Shown: positions 31,436-39,809 of the stretch, in pieces
How the letters are laid out: each line of letters starts with the position of its first letter
How positions within the stretch are numbered: the first letter of the stretch is position 1
DNA from: Micromonospora noduli
Lineage (GTDB): Bacteria; Actinomycetota; Actinomycetes; Mycobacteriales; Micromonosporaceae
Reading direction: 5' to 3'
Assembly (NCBI RefSeq): GCF_003264365.1
Contig: NZ_PYAK01000054.1
Coordinates: 1 to 42,351, forward strand
Length of the DNA stretch: 42,351 nucleotides
Made by a program: the position numbers and the translations under genes
Notes under the pieces: model-generated
Databases searched by the model: none
Seen by the model: only the letters and a program-made list of their open reading frames with translations
What the model was told of the DNA's origin: nothing

Positions 31436-31489
31436 TCAACTCGGCTTCCATGACGGGTACGGCGGGGTCGTCGGTGCGAAGATGGCCTG

Positions 31490-32353
31490 ATGATCGATGC
31501 GGCATCCCGAGGTTGGACCGACCGGGTCGAGCACCGCGACATCGTCGTCAACGAGGTCCCGGGCTTCCGCCCGCTGACGTTGGACCTTGCCGTGCCGGCC
31601 GGGGCCGCCACACCAGCCCCGGTCCTGGTGTGGATCCACGGTGGCGCGTGGTTGTTCGGCTCGCCCAAGCACCCGGCGGACTGGCTCATGGAAGTCGATC
31701 CCTTCACCGCCGCCATCCGCGCCGGATTCGCTGTCGCCTCCGCGCAGTACCGGCTCAGCGGCGAGGCGCACTTCCCCGCTCAACTCGACGACGTCAAGGC
31801 GGCGGTGCGCTGGCTGCGCCGACACGGCGACACGGTGGGGGTGGACCGCGAGCGGATCGGGGTGTGGGGTGAGTCGGCCGGTGGGCACCTGGCCTCGATG
31901 CTCGCGCTGACCGGAGACGACCAGGACGACACCGGCGTCCGGGCGGCGGTCTGCTGGTACGCGCCGTCGAACCTGTCGACCATGCAGTCGCAGGCACACC
32001 CGTCCGGAACGATCGACCACGACGCGGCGGACTCGCCCGAGTCACTGCTGATCGGCGCCCCGTTGGCCGAGAACCCGGGGCTGGGCCGGGCGGCCAGTCC
32101 GATCACCTACGTGACCGACCAGGCCCCACCCATGCTGCTGATCCACGGCGACCAGGACCTGGTCGTACCGGTGGGGCAGAGCGAAGAACTCGCCGCAGCG
32201 TTGACCGTGGCGGGTGCCGAGGTCGAGCTGTCGGTGGTGCAGGGGGCCGACCACTGTTTCGCCGGAGTGCCGCTGGAGCCGCTGATCCGCGACACCCTGA
32301 CGTTCTTCACCCGGGTCCTCGCCCCCGACACCGGGGTGCTGCCGCCTCACTAG
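31490..32353 (+). CDS. Alpha/beta hydrolase (hormone-sensitive-lipase-like esterase)
   Basis: The 287-aa protein has an oxyanion-hole motif HGGAW in VWIHGGAWLFGSPK, the nucleophile elbow GESAGG in IGVWGESAGGHLASM, the acid in HGDQDLVVPVGQ and the histidine in GADHCFAGVP. These match HSL-type carboxylesterases such as the BD-FAE family. ATG at 31490 lies 55 bp after the XRE gene; cotranscription is possible. There is no signal peptide, so the enzyme acts in the cytosol on a small ester or formyl-type amide. Confidence 0.9.
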   Translation: MIDAASRGWTDRVEHRDIVVNEVPGFRPLTLDLAVPAGAATPAPVLVWIHGGAWLFGSPKHPADWLMEVDPFTAAIRAGFAVASAQYRLSGEAHFPAQLDDVKAAVRWLRRHGDTVGVDRERIGVWGESAGGHLASMLALTGDDQDDTGVRAAVCWYAPSNLSTMQSQAHPSGTIDHDAADSPESLLIGAPLAENPGLGRAASPITYVTDQAPPMLLIHGDQDLVVPVGQSEELAAALTVAGAEVELSVVQGADHCFAGVPLEPLIRDTLTFFTRVLAPDTGVLPPH

Positions 32354-32362
32354 GGTGACCCG

Positions 32363-33883
32363 GTGACCGCCTACGACGTCGCCGTCAAACTTCCTGACAT
32401 CGACCGGCTGCGGCAGCGCTGCAAGGCGTTGGCCGTGCTCGAGCGCATCATCGACGGCGGGGATCCCTACTACGCCTACACCTCGAACTGGGGCCCGGAC
32501 GAGGCGGCGTCGATGAGCAACGGCAGCGGCGACGAGTGGGCCATCGTGTTCACCGCCGACGGCGCCTTCATCCGACTCTTCGATCATGAGTCGGCGATGT
32601 CGCCGTACTGTCATCCGGACCACGAGCTGTGGCCGGGCCTGGTCGACGGTGTACCGGAGGCGCTGCTTCCACAGGTGACGGAACCCGCCTTCTGCGACGA
32701 GGACGGGCAACTCGTCGCGACGACGGTGCTGTGGCGGCTGGCGGGGGACGATCGCTGGCACGCCGGGAACGGCATCGCCTTCCCACCACCGAGCGGGCCG
32801 TACGACGACAACGGCCCGGACGGGTCCGGGCTGCTCGACATCCTGTTCGACGACATCGTCGACCGTTTCGTCGAGTTCGCCGTCGGCTACTACGAGATGA
32901 CTGTGGACCGGGCGGCAGTCGAGCACATCGTCGCCCATCGACCGCTCACCGACACCGTGACAAGGGCTCTGAATCCGCAGCTCACCGTCGCCGGCCTGCG
33001 GGTGGACCTCACCGAGATCGGCTACCCGATCGCCGGGGACGGTGCCGCGACGGTAGAGGTCGGACCTCATGGCGCGTTCTCCGCGAACAGCGTGGGACTG
33101 GACCGCGCGCCCTTCCCGTTGAGCTTCGGCGTTCGCGAGACAGGCGGCTCCTGGTTGGTGACCGCGACCGCGGCGAAGGTCGCCGAGCTGGCCGACGTGC
33201 TCATGCTCGCCGGGAACGACACCATCATGGTTGTCGGCCTGGAGACCAACAGCTTCCTGGATGAGGAGTATCAGCAGTGGCGGCCGTCGCGGATCGCGGC
33301 GGAGCAGGGCGTCAGCTTCGAGGTGCACCAGGTCGCTGCGCTGGCGGCCGGGGTCGTCGGCCTCAGCGAAGAGGCCCTGCTGATCCGCTGGGAGCAGCTG
33401 CCCCGGTTCCTGGCCGGCTGGTACCCCTACGAGCTGACACTTGTCGACGTGCCCGGTACGCCTTCCGCCGCACGGGTCGACGAGATGATCGTGGTCATCG
33501 GAACGGCCACGTACGACGAGCCGGTCCTCCCCGCGCTGGCAGGCTCACGCCTGCTGTTCTCCGGGCACGACGACTGCTACGTGGCTGTCGAAACGACGGA
33601 CGGCGCGGTACCCGCGGCGGTCCTCGGCCGGCTCCTGGCCTTGCTGGTCGGCTCGGCGCTTGTCGACACCACGATGGTGGAGGTGACGGCGCCCGACGTC
33701 GAGACCGTGCGGAGGCTGATCGAGGAGAGCCGGCATTGGATCGGCGAGTTGGGCGTCGCGACGCCGGGCTCGGTGACTGTCAATCTGCACGCCACGTCCG
33801 AATCGTGGCGGCTCGGCCAGTCGGTCCCGAAGCAGGTCGACCGCAGGATGGTCTACGACGTCGCGAGCAGGGCCTGGCGCTGA
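32363..33883 (+). CDS. Two-part protein of unknown function
   Basis: A 506-aa soluble acidic protein I do not recognise. The first ~200 residues (VAVKLPDIDRLRQRCKALAVLERIID, GDEWAIVFTADGAFIRLFDHESAMSPYCHPDHELWPGLVDGVPEALLP) resemble small actinobacterial hypothetical proteins that often occur near polymorphic-toxin loci. The rest has a regular alternation of beta and helix segments (LLIRWEQLPRFLAGWYPYELTLVDVP, VTVNLHATSESWRLGQSVP). GTG 32363 starts 10 bases after the esterase stop. The N-terminal part may be a separate domain fused to an unknown C-terminal one. No catalytic motif is visible. Confidence 0.6.
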   Translation: MTAYDVAVKLPDIDRLRQRCKALAVLERIIDGGDPYYAYTSNWGPDEAASMSNGSGDEWAIVFTADGAFIRLFDHESAMSPYCHPDHELWPGLVDGVPEALLPQVTEPAFCDEDGQLVATTVLWRLAGDDRWHAGNGIAFPPPSGPYDDNGPDGSGLLDILFDDIVDRFVEFAVGYYEMTVDRAAVEHIVAHRPLTDTVTRALNPQLTVAGLRVDLTEIGYPIAGDGAATVEVGPHGAFSANSVGLDRAPFPLSFGVRETGGSWLVTATAAKVAELADVLMLAGNDTIMVVGLETNSFLDEEYQQWRPSRIAAEQGVSFEVHQVAALAAGVVGLSEEALLIRWEQLPRFLAGWYPYELTLVDVPGTPSAARVDEMIVVIGTATYDEPVLPALAGSRLLFSGHDDCYVAVETTDGAVPAAVLGRLLALLVGSALVDTTMVEVTAPDVETVRRLIEESRHWIGELGVATPGSVTVNLHATSESWRLGQSVPKQVDRRMVYDVASRAWR

Positions 33884-34016
33884 CCGAGGTGGTTGCGCCA
33901 CTGCCGAATCAGTGACGTCGACCGTCGTGGTCGTCGGGTGACGTGCCGTGAGCGCCGGACCCGAATGGCGGTCCCTGCCGGCGGGCTTCGAACTGTGCGC
34001 GCCGACCTTCCGTGTT

Positions 34017-34022
34017 TATGAT
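34017..34022 (+). promoter_or_regulatory. Candidate -10 box (TATGAT) of the pterin-like operon
   Basis: TATGAT, one mismatch from TATAAT, lies about 71 bases before the GTG start at 34093 in the 209-bp gap after the unknown 506-aa gene. No clear -35 hexamer is seen 16-18 bp upstream. If real, it excludes a start at 34012 and supports GTG 34093. Confidence 0.35.
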
Positions 34023-34092
34023 CGACAACCCCCGACCGGGGATCCGACATGGCCGATCGGTTCGGCCCGGAGCAGAGCTGAGGTGCGCGACG

Positions 34093-35076
34093 GTGATCCG
34101 CGAGGCGTACGCCTGCTGGGTGCGCGAACCCGGCGTGGCCGAGATCCAGCCGGTGTCGCTGAGCGCCCCGGGCCCCGACGAGGTGCTGGTCCGGGCCCGC
34201 TACTCCGGGGTCAGCCGGGGCACCGAGACGCTGGTGTTCGCCGGCCGGGTGCCCGCCGACCAGTACGCCTCGATGCGCGCGCCGTTTCAGGAGGGCGAGT
34301 TCCCCGGCCCGGTGAAGTACGGCTACCTCAGCGTCGGCGTGGTCGAGCAGGGCCCGCCGGAGCTGCTCGGGCGGACGGTGTTCTGCCTGCACCCGCACCA
34401 GAGCGCGTACGTCGTGCCGGTGAGTGCGGTGGTGCCGGTGCCGGAGGGGGTGCCGGCCGCTCGAGCGGTGCTCGCCGGCACTGTGGAGACCGCCGTCAAC
34501 GCGCTGTGGGACGCGGCGCCGCTGGTCGGTGACCGGGTCACCGTGATCGGCGCGGGCATGGTGGGCTGCTGCGTCGCGGCGCTGCTGGCCCGGTTCCCCG
34601 GCGTGCACGTCGAGTTGGTCGACACCGACGCGCGCAGGGCTGGCGTGGCCGGGGCCCTCGGCGTCGACTTCGCCAACCCGGCCGACGCCCGCGGTGACCG
34701 GGACCTGGTCGTGCACGCCAGCGCCACCGCCGCCGGCCTGCAACAGTCGCTGGACCTGCTCGCTCCGGAGGGCACCGTCATCGAGCTGAGCTGGTACGGC
34801 GACCGCCCGGTGCAGGTGTCACTGGGCGGTGCGTTCCACTCCGGTCGACTCAGCGTGCGCAGCAGCCAGGTCGGCATGGTGGCACCCGCTCGACGGGGAC
34901 GGCGCAGTTACGCCGACCGGCTGGCGCTCGCCCTGGACCTGCTCGACGACCCGGCCTTCGACGCGTTGATCACCGGCGCGTCGCGCTTCGCGGAGCTGCC
35001 CGACGTGCTCGCGAGACTGACCTCGGGCGACCTGCCCGCGCTCTGCCACCTCATCACCTACGAAGACGGAGAGTGA
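34093..35076 (+). CDS. Zinc-type alcohol dehydrogenase-like protein (MDR family)
   Basis: The 327-aa protein is a medium-chain dehydrogenase/reductase. The N-terminal half has YSGVSRGTETLVFAGRVP, where the usual catalytic-zinc cysteine is replaced by Ser, as in the BchC/threonine-dehydrogenase-like branch. The Rossmann motif RVTVIGAGMVGCCVAALLA and GTVIELSWYGDRPVQVSLGGAFH follow. GTG 34093 is preceded by GAGGTG. It is the first gene of the seven-gene operon and its stop overlaps the PTPS-like start (GTGA). NAD(P)H-dependent reduction or oxidation of a pathway intermediate is inferred. Confidence 0.85.
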   Translation: MIREAYACWVREPGVAEIQPVSLSAPGPDEVLVRARYSGVSRGTETLVFAGRVPADQYASMRAPFQEGEFPGPVKYGYLSVGVVEQGPPELLGRTVFCLHPHQSAYVVPVSAVVPVPEGVPAARAVLAGTVETAVNALWDAAPLVGDRVTVIGAGMVGCCVAALLARFPGVHVELVDTDARRAGVAGALGVDFANPADARGDRDLVVHASATAAGLQQSLDLLAPEGTVIELSWYGDRPVQVSLGGAFHSGRLSVRSSQVGMVAPARRGRRSYADRLALALDLLDDPAFDALITGASRFAELPDVLARLTSGDLPALCHLITYEDGE

Positions 35077-35477
35077 CCGTGTTCAGCGTGACCGTTCGGG
35101 ACCACATGATGATCGCCCACAGTTTCCGAGGCGAGGTGTTCGGGCCCGCCCAACGGCTGCACGGCGCGACGTTCGTGGTGGACGCGACGTTCCGCCGGCC
35201 TGACCTGGACGCCGACGGGATCGTGGTGGACATCGGCCTGGCCACCGAGCAGCTGCGGGCCGTGCTGAGCGAGCTGACCTACCGCAACCTCGACGACGAG
35301 GCGGCCTTCGCCGGGGTGAACACCACCACGGAGGTGCTGGCCCGTACGGTCGCGGACCGGCTGGTCGAGCGGGTGCACGCCGGTGAGCTGGGCGCGGGGG
35401 CGCGCGAGCTGACCGGCATCACCGTCACCCTGCACGAGTCGCACATCGCCTGGGCGAGCTACGAGCGGTCGTTGTGA
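35073..35477 (+). CDS. 6-pyruvoyl-tetrahydropterin synthase-like protein lacking canonical catalytic residues
   Basis: The 134-aa protein aligns over its length with PTPS/QueD: MIAHSF (first zinc His16), GPAQRLHGATF (second zinc His30), GIVVDIG, LTYRNLDDEAAF, TTEVLARTVADRL and the terminal HESHIAWASYE with Glu122. In QueD/PTPS the second block reads C-x-x-L-H-G-H and the fourth L-D-H-x-N-L. Here the catalytic Cys is Ala26, the third zinc His is Ala32, and the Asp-His pair is Thr69-Tyr70. The substrate-anchoring Glu is kept. It must act differently from PTPS, or bind rather than convert. It is coupled on both sides by 4-base overlaps. Confidence 0.85.
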   Translation: MTVFSVTVRDHMMIAHSFRGEVFGPAQRLHGATFVVDATFRRPDLDADGIVVDIGLATEQLRAVLSELTYRNLDDEAAFAGVNTTTEVLARTVADRLVERVHAGELGAGARELTGITVTLHESHIAWASYERSL

Positions 35478-36520
35478 CCGATGCGGGCCGGGCGGTGCAC
35501 GTCGTCCTGCCCGGTGACATCGACGATCCGGCCACGCCCAGCGGCGGCAACTCCTACGACCGGCGGATCTGCGTGGGGCTGGGCGAGCGCGGCTGGTCGG
35601 TGCACGAGCATCCGGTGCCCGGCGCGTGGCCGCACCCCGACCCGGCCGAGCGGGCGGCGCTGGGCGGGGTGCTCGCCGCCGCGCCCGACGACGCCGTGGT
35701 GCTGGTCGACGGCCTGATCGCCTCGGCAGTGCCGGACCTGCTCGCCCCGCACGCCCGTCGGCTGCGCCTGGTGCTCCTGGTGCACCTGCCGCTGGACGAC
35801 GAGCCGGAGGCCTGCGCCCTGGCCACCGCCCGGGCCGTCGTCACTACCAGCGAATGGACCCGCCGTGCCCTGCTGGCCCGCCACCCGGCCCTCGCCGGCC
35901 GGGTCCGGGCCGCGCCGCCCGGGGTGCGGCCCGCGCCGCCCGCGCCCGGCTCGGTGTCCGGCGGCCGGTTGCTCTGCGTCGCGGCGGTCACCCACCACAA
36001 GGGGTACGACGTGCTGGTCGACGCGTTGGCCACGCTGGTCGGCCGGTCCTGGACGATGGTCTGTGCGGGCACCCTGGCCCGGGAACCGGATCTCGTGCAC
36101 CGGCTGCGCGACCGGTTGACCGGAGCGGGCCTCACCGAGCGGGTGCGCCTGGTCGGCCCGCTGACCGGCGCGGCGTTGGACGACGCGTACGCCGCCGCCG
36201 ACCTGCTGGTGCTGCCGTCGAGAGGCGAGACGTACGGCATGGTCGTCACCGAGGCGCTGGCCCGCGGCCTGCCGGTGTTGACCACCGAGGTGGGCGGGCT
36301 GCCGGAGGCGCTCGGTCACGCGCCCGGCGGTGAGCGTCCGGGGCTACTGGTTCCACCCGGTGACCCGGCGGCGCTGGCCGCCGCGCTGATCCGCTGGCTG
36401 GACGACGACGCGCTGCGCGCCCGGCTGCGGCGTGCCGCTCTCGCCCGGCGCGACACCCTGACCGACTGGCCGGTGACCACCGCGTTGCTGGCCGGCGTGC
36501 TGAAGGAGGTGGCGGAATGA
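35474..36520 (+). CDS. GT4-family glycosyltransferase
   Basis: The 348-aa protein is a GT-B fold retaining glycosyltransferase. The N-terminal part contains GDIDDPATPSGGNSYDRRICVGL; the C-terminal part contains LLCVAAVTHHKGYDVLVDAL, LVGPLTGAALDDAYAAADLLVLPS and the nucleotide-sugar motif RGETYGMVVTEALARGLPVLTTEVGGLPE with the conserved E-x7-E. The donor and acceptor are unknown. Its start (GTGA) and end (ATGA) overlap the neighbours, so it is translated with the PTPS-like protein and the methyltransferase. Confidence 0.9.
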   Translation: MTDAGRAVHVVLPGDIDDPATPSGGNSYDRRICVGLGERGWSVHEHPVPGAWPHPDPAERAALGGVLAAAPDDAVVLVDGLIASAVPDLLAPHARRLRLVLLVHLPLDDEPEACALATARAVVTTSEWTRRALLARHPALAGRVRAAPPGVRPAPPAPGSVSGGRLLCVAAVTHHKGYDVLVDALATLVGRSWTMVCAGTLAREPDLVHRLRDRLTGAGLTERVRLVGPLTGAALDDAYAAADLLVLPSRGETYGMVVTEALARGLPVLTTEVGGLPEALGHAPGGERPGLLVPPGDPAALAAALIRWLDDDALRARLRRAALARRDTLTDWPVTTALLAGVLKEVAE

Positions 36521-37335
36521 CCGCCGAGGAGACCCTGCCGTTCGCCGACTGGCTGCGGTTGCGTGAGCCGGCCGACGCGGCGGCGCGCGCCGAGGACCTG
36601 CTGGATGCCGTCCGGGCCCGGTTGACCGGGGACGCCCCGACGGTGATCCACGACCTGGGTAGCGGCACCGGGTCGATGAGTCGGTGGCTGGCCACCCGGC
36701 TGCCCGGGCCACAGCACTGGGTGCTGCACGACCGGGACGCCGACCTGCTGGACCGGGCCGCCGAGGGCATGAGGGGGGTGACCGCCGCCGACGGCGCCCC
36801 GGTCACCGTCCACACCCGCTGCGGCGACCTCACCCGGCTGACCGCCGCCGACCTCGCCGACGGTTCCCTGGTCACCGCGTCCGCGCTGCTGGACATGCTC
36901 ACCGCGGAGGAGGTCGAACGGGTGGCGGCCGCCTGCGTCGGCCGACCAGCCCTTTTCGCCATCTCGGTGACCGGGCGGGTCCGGTTCACCCCGGCCGACC
37001 CGCTCGACGAGGCGGTCGAGGCCGCGTTCAACGACCACCAGCGGCGTACCGTCGAGGGCCGGCGGCTGCTCGGCCCGGATGCCGTCGCCGCCACCGCCGC
37101 CGCGTTCGCCCGGCGCGGCGTCGACGTGCGGGAACGGCCCAGCCCGTGGCGTCTGGGCCCGGAGCAGGCCGACCTGACCGCCGAATGGTTCCGAGGGTGG
37201 CTCGGGGCCGCCTGCGAGCAGCGCCCGGACCTGGCCGGGTCCGCCCAGGCGTACGCCCGCCGCCGGTTGGCCGACGCGGCGGCCGGCCGACTCACCGTGC
37301 TGGTCGAACACACTGACCTCCTCGCCGGTGGATGA
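36517..37335 (+). CDS. SAM-dependent methyltransferase
   Basis: The 272-aa protein carries a class-I methyltransferase core: VIHDLGSGTGSMSRWLATRL as motif I, HDRDADLLDRA as the acidic loop, and LVTASALLDMLTAEEVERV near motif IV. The C-terminal half has GPDAVAATAAAFARRGVDVRERPSPWRLGPEQADLTAEWFRGWLGAACEQ. The ATG forms an ATGA overlap with the glycosyltransferase stop. The fold could methylate the same small molecule that is glycosylated by its neighbour; the substrate is unknown. Confidence 0.85.
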   Translation: MTAEETLPFADWLRLREPADAAARAEDLLDAVRARLTGDAPTVIHDLGSGTGSMSRWLATRLPGPQHWVLHDRDADLLDRAAEGMRGVTAADGAPVTVHTRCGDLTRLTAADLADGSLVTASALLDMLTAEEVERVAAACVGRPALFAISVTGRVRFTPADPLDEAVEAAFNDHQRRTVEGRRLLGPDAVAATAAAFARRGVDVRERPSPWRLGPEQADLTAEWFRGWLGAACEQRPDLAGSAQAYARRRLADAAAGRLTVLVEHTDLLAGG

Positions 37336-37401
37336 ACCGTTCACGCCCTGGGTACGTGCACTAGGGCAAGTGGACGATCTTCAAAGGGGAGGCCGGCGCC
37401 G

Positions 37402-38340
37402 ATGTTCTGGGCCTGGGCACGAGTGGTCGGCGGGGTGGGTCTGCTCGCCGTCCTGCTGTGGCAGGTGGGCAGCGGCCCGTTCCTCGCCGGAGTACGACTG
37501 ATCGACGCGTCAGCGTTGGCTGCGGCGCTGGTCATCGGGGTGCTCACCACGGTCTGCGCGGCGTGGCGCTGGAGCCTGGTCGCCGGCGGCCTCGGCGTAC
37601 GCCTGCCGCTGGCGACCGCTGTGGCGCACTGCTACCGGGCCGTGTTCCTCAACGCCACCCTGCCCGGCGGGGTGCTCGGCGACGTGCACCGGGCGGTACG
37701 CCACGGCCGCGACGCCGGTGACGTGAGCCGGGGCATCCGCGCGGTGGTCTGGGAGCGTGCCGCCGGGCAGGTGGTCCTGGTCGGGGTCGCGCTGGTGGTG
37801 CTCGCCGCCTTCCCGTCCCCGGTACGGCCGTACCTGCCGGTGGCCGCCGCGCTGCTCGTCGCCGGCGGGCTGGTCGTCGTGCTGTTGGCGCGGGTCCTTC
37901 CGAACGGTGGCGGGTCGCGCTGGGCGACGGCACTGCGTACCGCCGTTGCGGACGTACGGTCGGGGCTGCTGGCGCGGCGCACCTGGTTCGGCGTGCTGGT
38001 CGCCTCGGCCGTGATGGTCGCCGGCCACCTGGCCACCTTCCTGGTGGCGGCGCGCACCGCCGGATCGGACGCCCCGCTGTCCCGACTGCTGCCGTTGACG
38101 CTGCTCGCCCTACTCGCCATGGGCCTACCGTTGAACGTGGCCGGCTTCGGGCCGCGTGAGGGGGTGGCGGCGTGGGTGTTCGGCGCGGCCGGTCTCAGCG
38201 CGGCCGAGGGTGTCGCCACCGCCACCGTCTACGGTGCACTGGTGTTGGTGGCCAGCCTGCCCGGCGCCGTCGTGCTGCTGGTCCGTCGGCGTCGAATTCC
38301 GGTCGCCGCCCGGGAAGCGAGCTCCGGCGGCGGCTGTTGA
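37402..38340 (+). CDS. LPG-synthase-TM/UPF0104-like membrane protein
   Basis: The 312-aa protein has about eight hydrophobic segments and matches the lysylphosphatidylglycerol-synthase transmembrane (UPF0104) family: AWRWSLVAGGLGVRLPLATAVAHCYRAVFLNATLPGGVLGDVHRAVRHGRD, then MGLPLNVAGFGPREGVAAWVFGAAGLS. The GFGPREGV motif and the L-P-G-G-x-x-G-D segment are the family hallmarks. Members lacking the synthase domain are often found with glycosyltransferases and are thought to be flippase-like. Start ATG 37402 has GGGGAGG upstream. A 66-bp gap separates it from the methyltransferase. Confidence 0.88.
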   Translation: MFWAWARVVGGVGLLAVLLWQVGSGPFLAGVRLIDASALAAALVIGVLTTVCAAWRWSLVAGGLGVRLPLATAVAHCYRAVFLNATLPGGVLGDVHRAVRHGRDAGDVSRGIRAVVWERAAGQVVLVGVALVVLAAFPSPVRPYLPVAAALLVAGGLVVVLLARVLPNGGGSRWATALRTAVADVRSGLLARRTWFGVLVASAVMVAGHLATFLVAARTAGSDAPLSRLLPLTLLALLAMGLPLNVAGFGPREGVAAWVFGAAGLSAAEGVATATVYGALVLVASLPGAVVLLVRRRRIPVAAREASSGGGC

Positions 38341-38399
38341 AGTCGGTTGTGAGACGGTACGCGTCGCCGGACGGCGGTGGCGCCGGACGAAGGAGTCCC

Positions 38400-39092
38400 A
38401 TGCCCGAAGCATTGCCGGTTGCCACGATCCGCACGCAGGTCACGGTGCCGCTGGCGTTCCCAGACGGCTACACCACGACCGCCCGGGTGTTCACCTTCAA
38501 GGGCCTGGTGGACGGTCGGGAGCACCTGGCCCTCGGCCTCGGCGACTGGGCCGGCGCCCTGGACCGGCTCGCCGTCGGGGGAGAGGCCCCGCTGGTCCGT
38601 CCGCACAGCGAGTGCCTGACCGGCGACGTGTTCGGCAGCCAACGCTGCGACTGCGGCCCGCAACTGCGCGAGGCGGTGCAGCGGATCGCCGAGACCGGCG
38701 GTTTCCTGCTCTACCTGCGACAGGAGGGCCGTGGCATCGGCCTGTACGCCAAACTCGACGCGTACGCGTTGCAGGACGCCGGGTTGGACACCTACCAGGC
38801 CAACGTCGCGTTGGGCCGGGGCGAGGACGAGCGGGACTACACCGCCGCCGCGCAGATGCTGGCCACGTTGGGTGTGCCGCGGGTCCGACTGCTGAGCAGC
38901 AACCCGGACAAGGCCGAGCAGTTGACCCGGCTGGGCGTGGACGTGGCCGAACGGGTGCTCACCAGCGTCTTCCTCTCGCCGGCCAACGCCGACTACCTGG
39001 CGGCGAAGGCGGCCAAGGCGGCGGAGGTCGAGGCGGCCGAGGCGGCGGATGCGCTCGCGGGCCGTGCTCCTGAGCGGCCCGTCTCCCGATGA
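38400..39092 (+). CDS. ribA: GTP cyclohydrolase II
   Basis: The 230-aa protein contains the GTP cyclohydrolase II zinc site HSECLTGDVFGSQRCDCGPQL (three cysteines) and the catalytic RQEGRGIGLYAKLDAYALQD. It opens GTP, releasing formate and pyrophosphate, to give 2,5-diamino-6-ribosylamino-pyrimidinone 5'-phosphate. The stand-alone form, with no RibB (DHBP synthase) domain, lies inside an operon with no lumazine or riboflavin synthase. ATG 38400 follows GAAGGAG. The last ~25 residues are an Ala/Glu/Lys-rich tail. Confidence 0.93.
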   Translation: MPEALPVATIRTQVTVPLAFPDGYTTTARVFTFKGLVDGREHLALGLGDWAGALDRLAVGGEAPLVRPHSECLTGDVFGSQRCDCGPQLREAVQRIAETGGFLLYLRQEGRGIGLYAKLDAYALQDAGLDTYQANVALGRGEDERDYTAAAQMLATLGVPRVRLLSSNPDKAEQLTRLGVDVAERVLTSVFLSPANADYLAAKAAKAAEVEAAEAADALAGRAPERPVSR

Positions 39093-39808
39093 GCTGGCGG
39101 CCGGGGCCGACGCGGCCGTACGTGCTGCTGAGTTGTGCCGCCTCCATCGACGGGTACATCGACGACGCCTCCGAGCAGCGGTTACTGCTGTCCAACGAGG
39201 AGGACCTGGACCGCGTCGACGCGGTCCGGGCCAGCTGCGATGCCATCCTGGTCGGCGCTGGAACCGTCCGACGAGACGACCCTCGGCTGCTGGTGCGCTC
39301 CCCGAGCCGCCGGGCCGAGCGGGTGGCGGCCGGTCGGCCGGCGTCGCCCACCAAGGTCACCCTGACCGCTCAGGGCGACCTCGACCCGACCGCCCGCTTC
39401 TTCACCGCCGGCGATTCGGCCCGCCTCGTCTACTGCGCCACCGGCGCGCTGGAGAAGACCGAGGAGCGGGTCGGCCGACTGGCCACCGTGATCGACGCGG
39501 GTGAGCCCGTCGACCCGGGGTGGCTGCTGACCGACCTGGCCGCCCGGGGCGTACAGCGGCTGATGGTGGAGGGCGGCGGGACGGTGCACGCTCAGTTCCT
39601 CGCCGCCGGTCTCGCCGACGAACTGCACCTGGTGGTCGCCCCGTTCTTCGTCGGTGACGGCCGGGCGCCCCGGTTCGTCGGCGAGGGTCGCTTTCCCTGG
39701 CACCCGGGTCGCCGCGCCCGCCTGGCCGAGGCCCGCCAGATCGGCGACGTGGTCCTGCTCCGCTACGCCCTTTCCGACCTCTGCCCCACCGACCCCGCCC
39801 GCGACTAA
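39089..39808 (+). CDS. RibD-type pyrimidine reductase (no deaminase domain)
   Basis: The 239-aa protein matches the DHFR-like reductase domain of RibD: PYVLLSCAASIDGYID, GAGTVRRDDPRLLVR, LMVEGGGTVHAQFLAAGLADELHLVVAPFFVGDG. It should use NADPH to reduce the ribosyl side chain of the RibA product to ribityl. The family also includes fungal RIB7-type enzymes that act before deamination, and other small DHFR-fold reductases. ATG 39089 overlaps the ribA stop (ATGA). No deaminase gene follows, so the amino group could be kept. Confidence 0.88.
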   Translation: MSWRPGPTRPYVLLSCAASIDGYIDDASEQRLLLSNEEDLDRVDAVRASCDAILVGAGTVRRDDPRLLVRSPSRRAERVAAGRPASPTKVTLTAQGDLDPTARFFTAGDSARLVYCATGALEKTEERVGRLATVIDAGEPVDPGWLLTDLAARGVQRLMVEGGGTVHAQFLAAGLADELHLVVAPFFVGDGRAPRFVGEGRFPWHPGRRARLAEARQIGDVVLLRYALSDLCPTDPARD

Positions 39809-39809
39809 C

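Noticed and set aside
34012..34092. Earlier start of the dehydrogenase gene at 34012
   Set aside because: The extension lacks family similarity and would begin at or before the candidate promoter; GTG 34093 has a GAGGTG site.
35073..35477. Pseudogene of PTPS
   Set aside because: The frame is intact, the codon pattern is normal, both ends are coupled to neighbours, and Glu122 and two zinc ligands are retained.
38400..39808. A standard riboflavin operon
   Set aside because: Only RibA and a reductase are present; DHBP synthase, deaminase, lumazine synthase and riboflavin synthase are missing, and the neighbours are unrelated to flavin synthesis.
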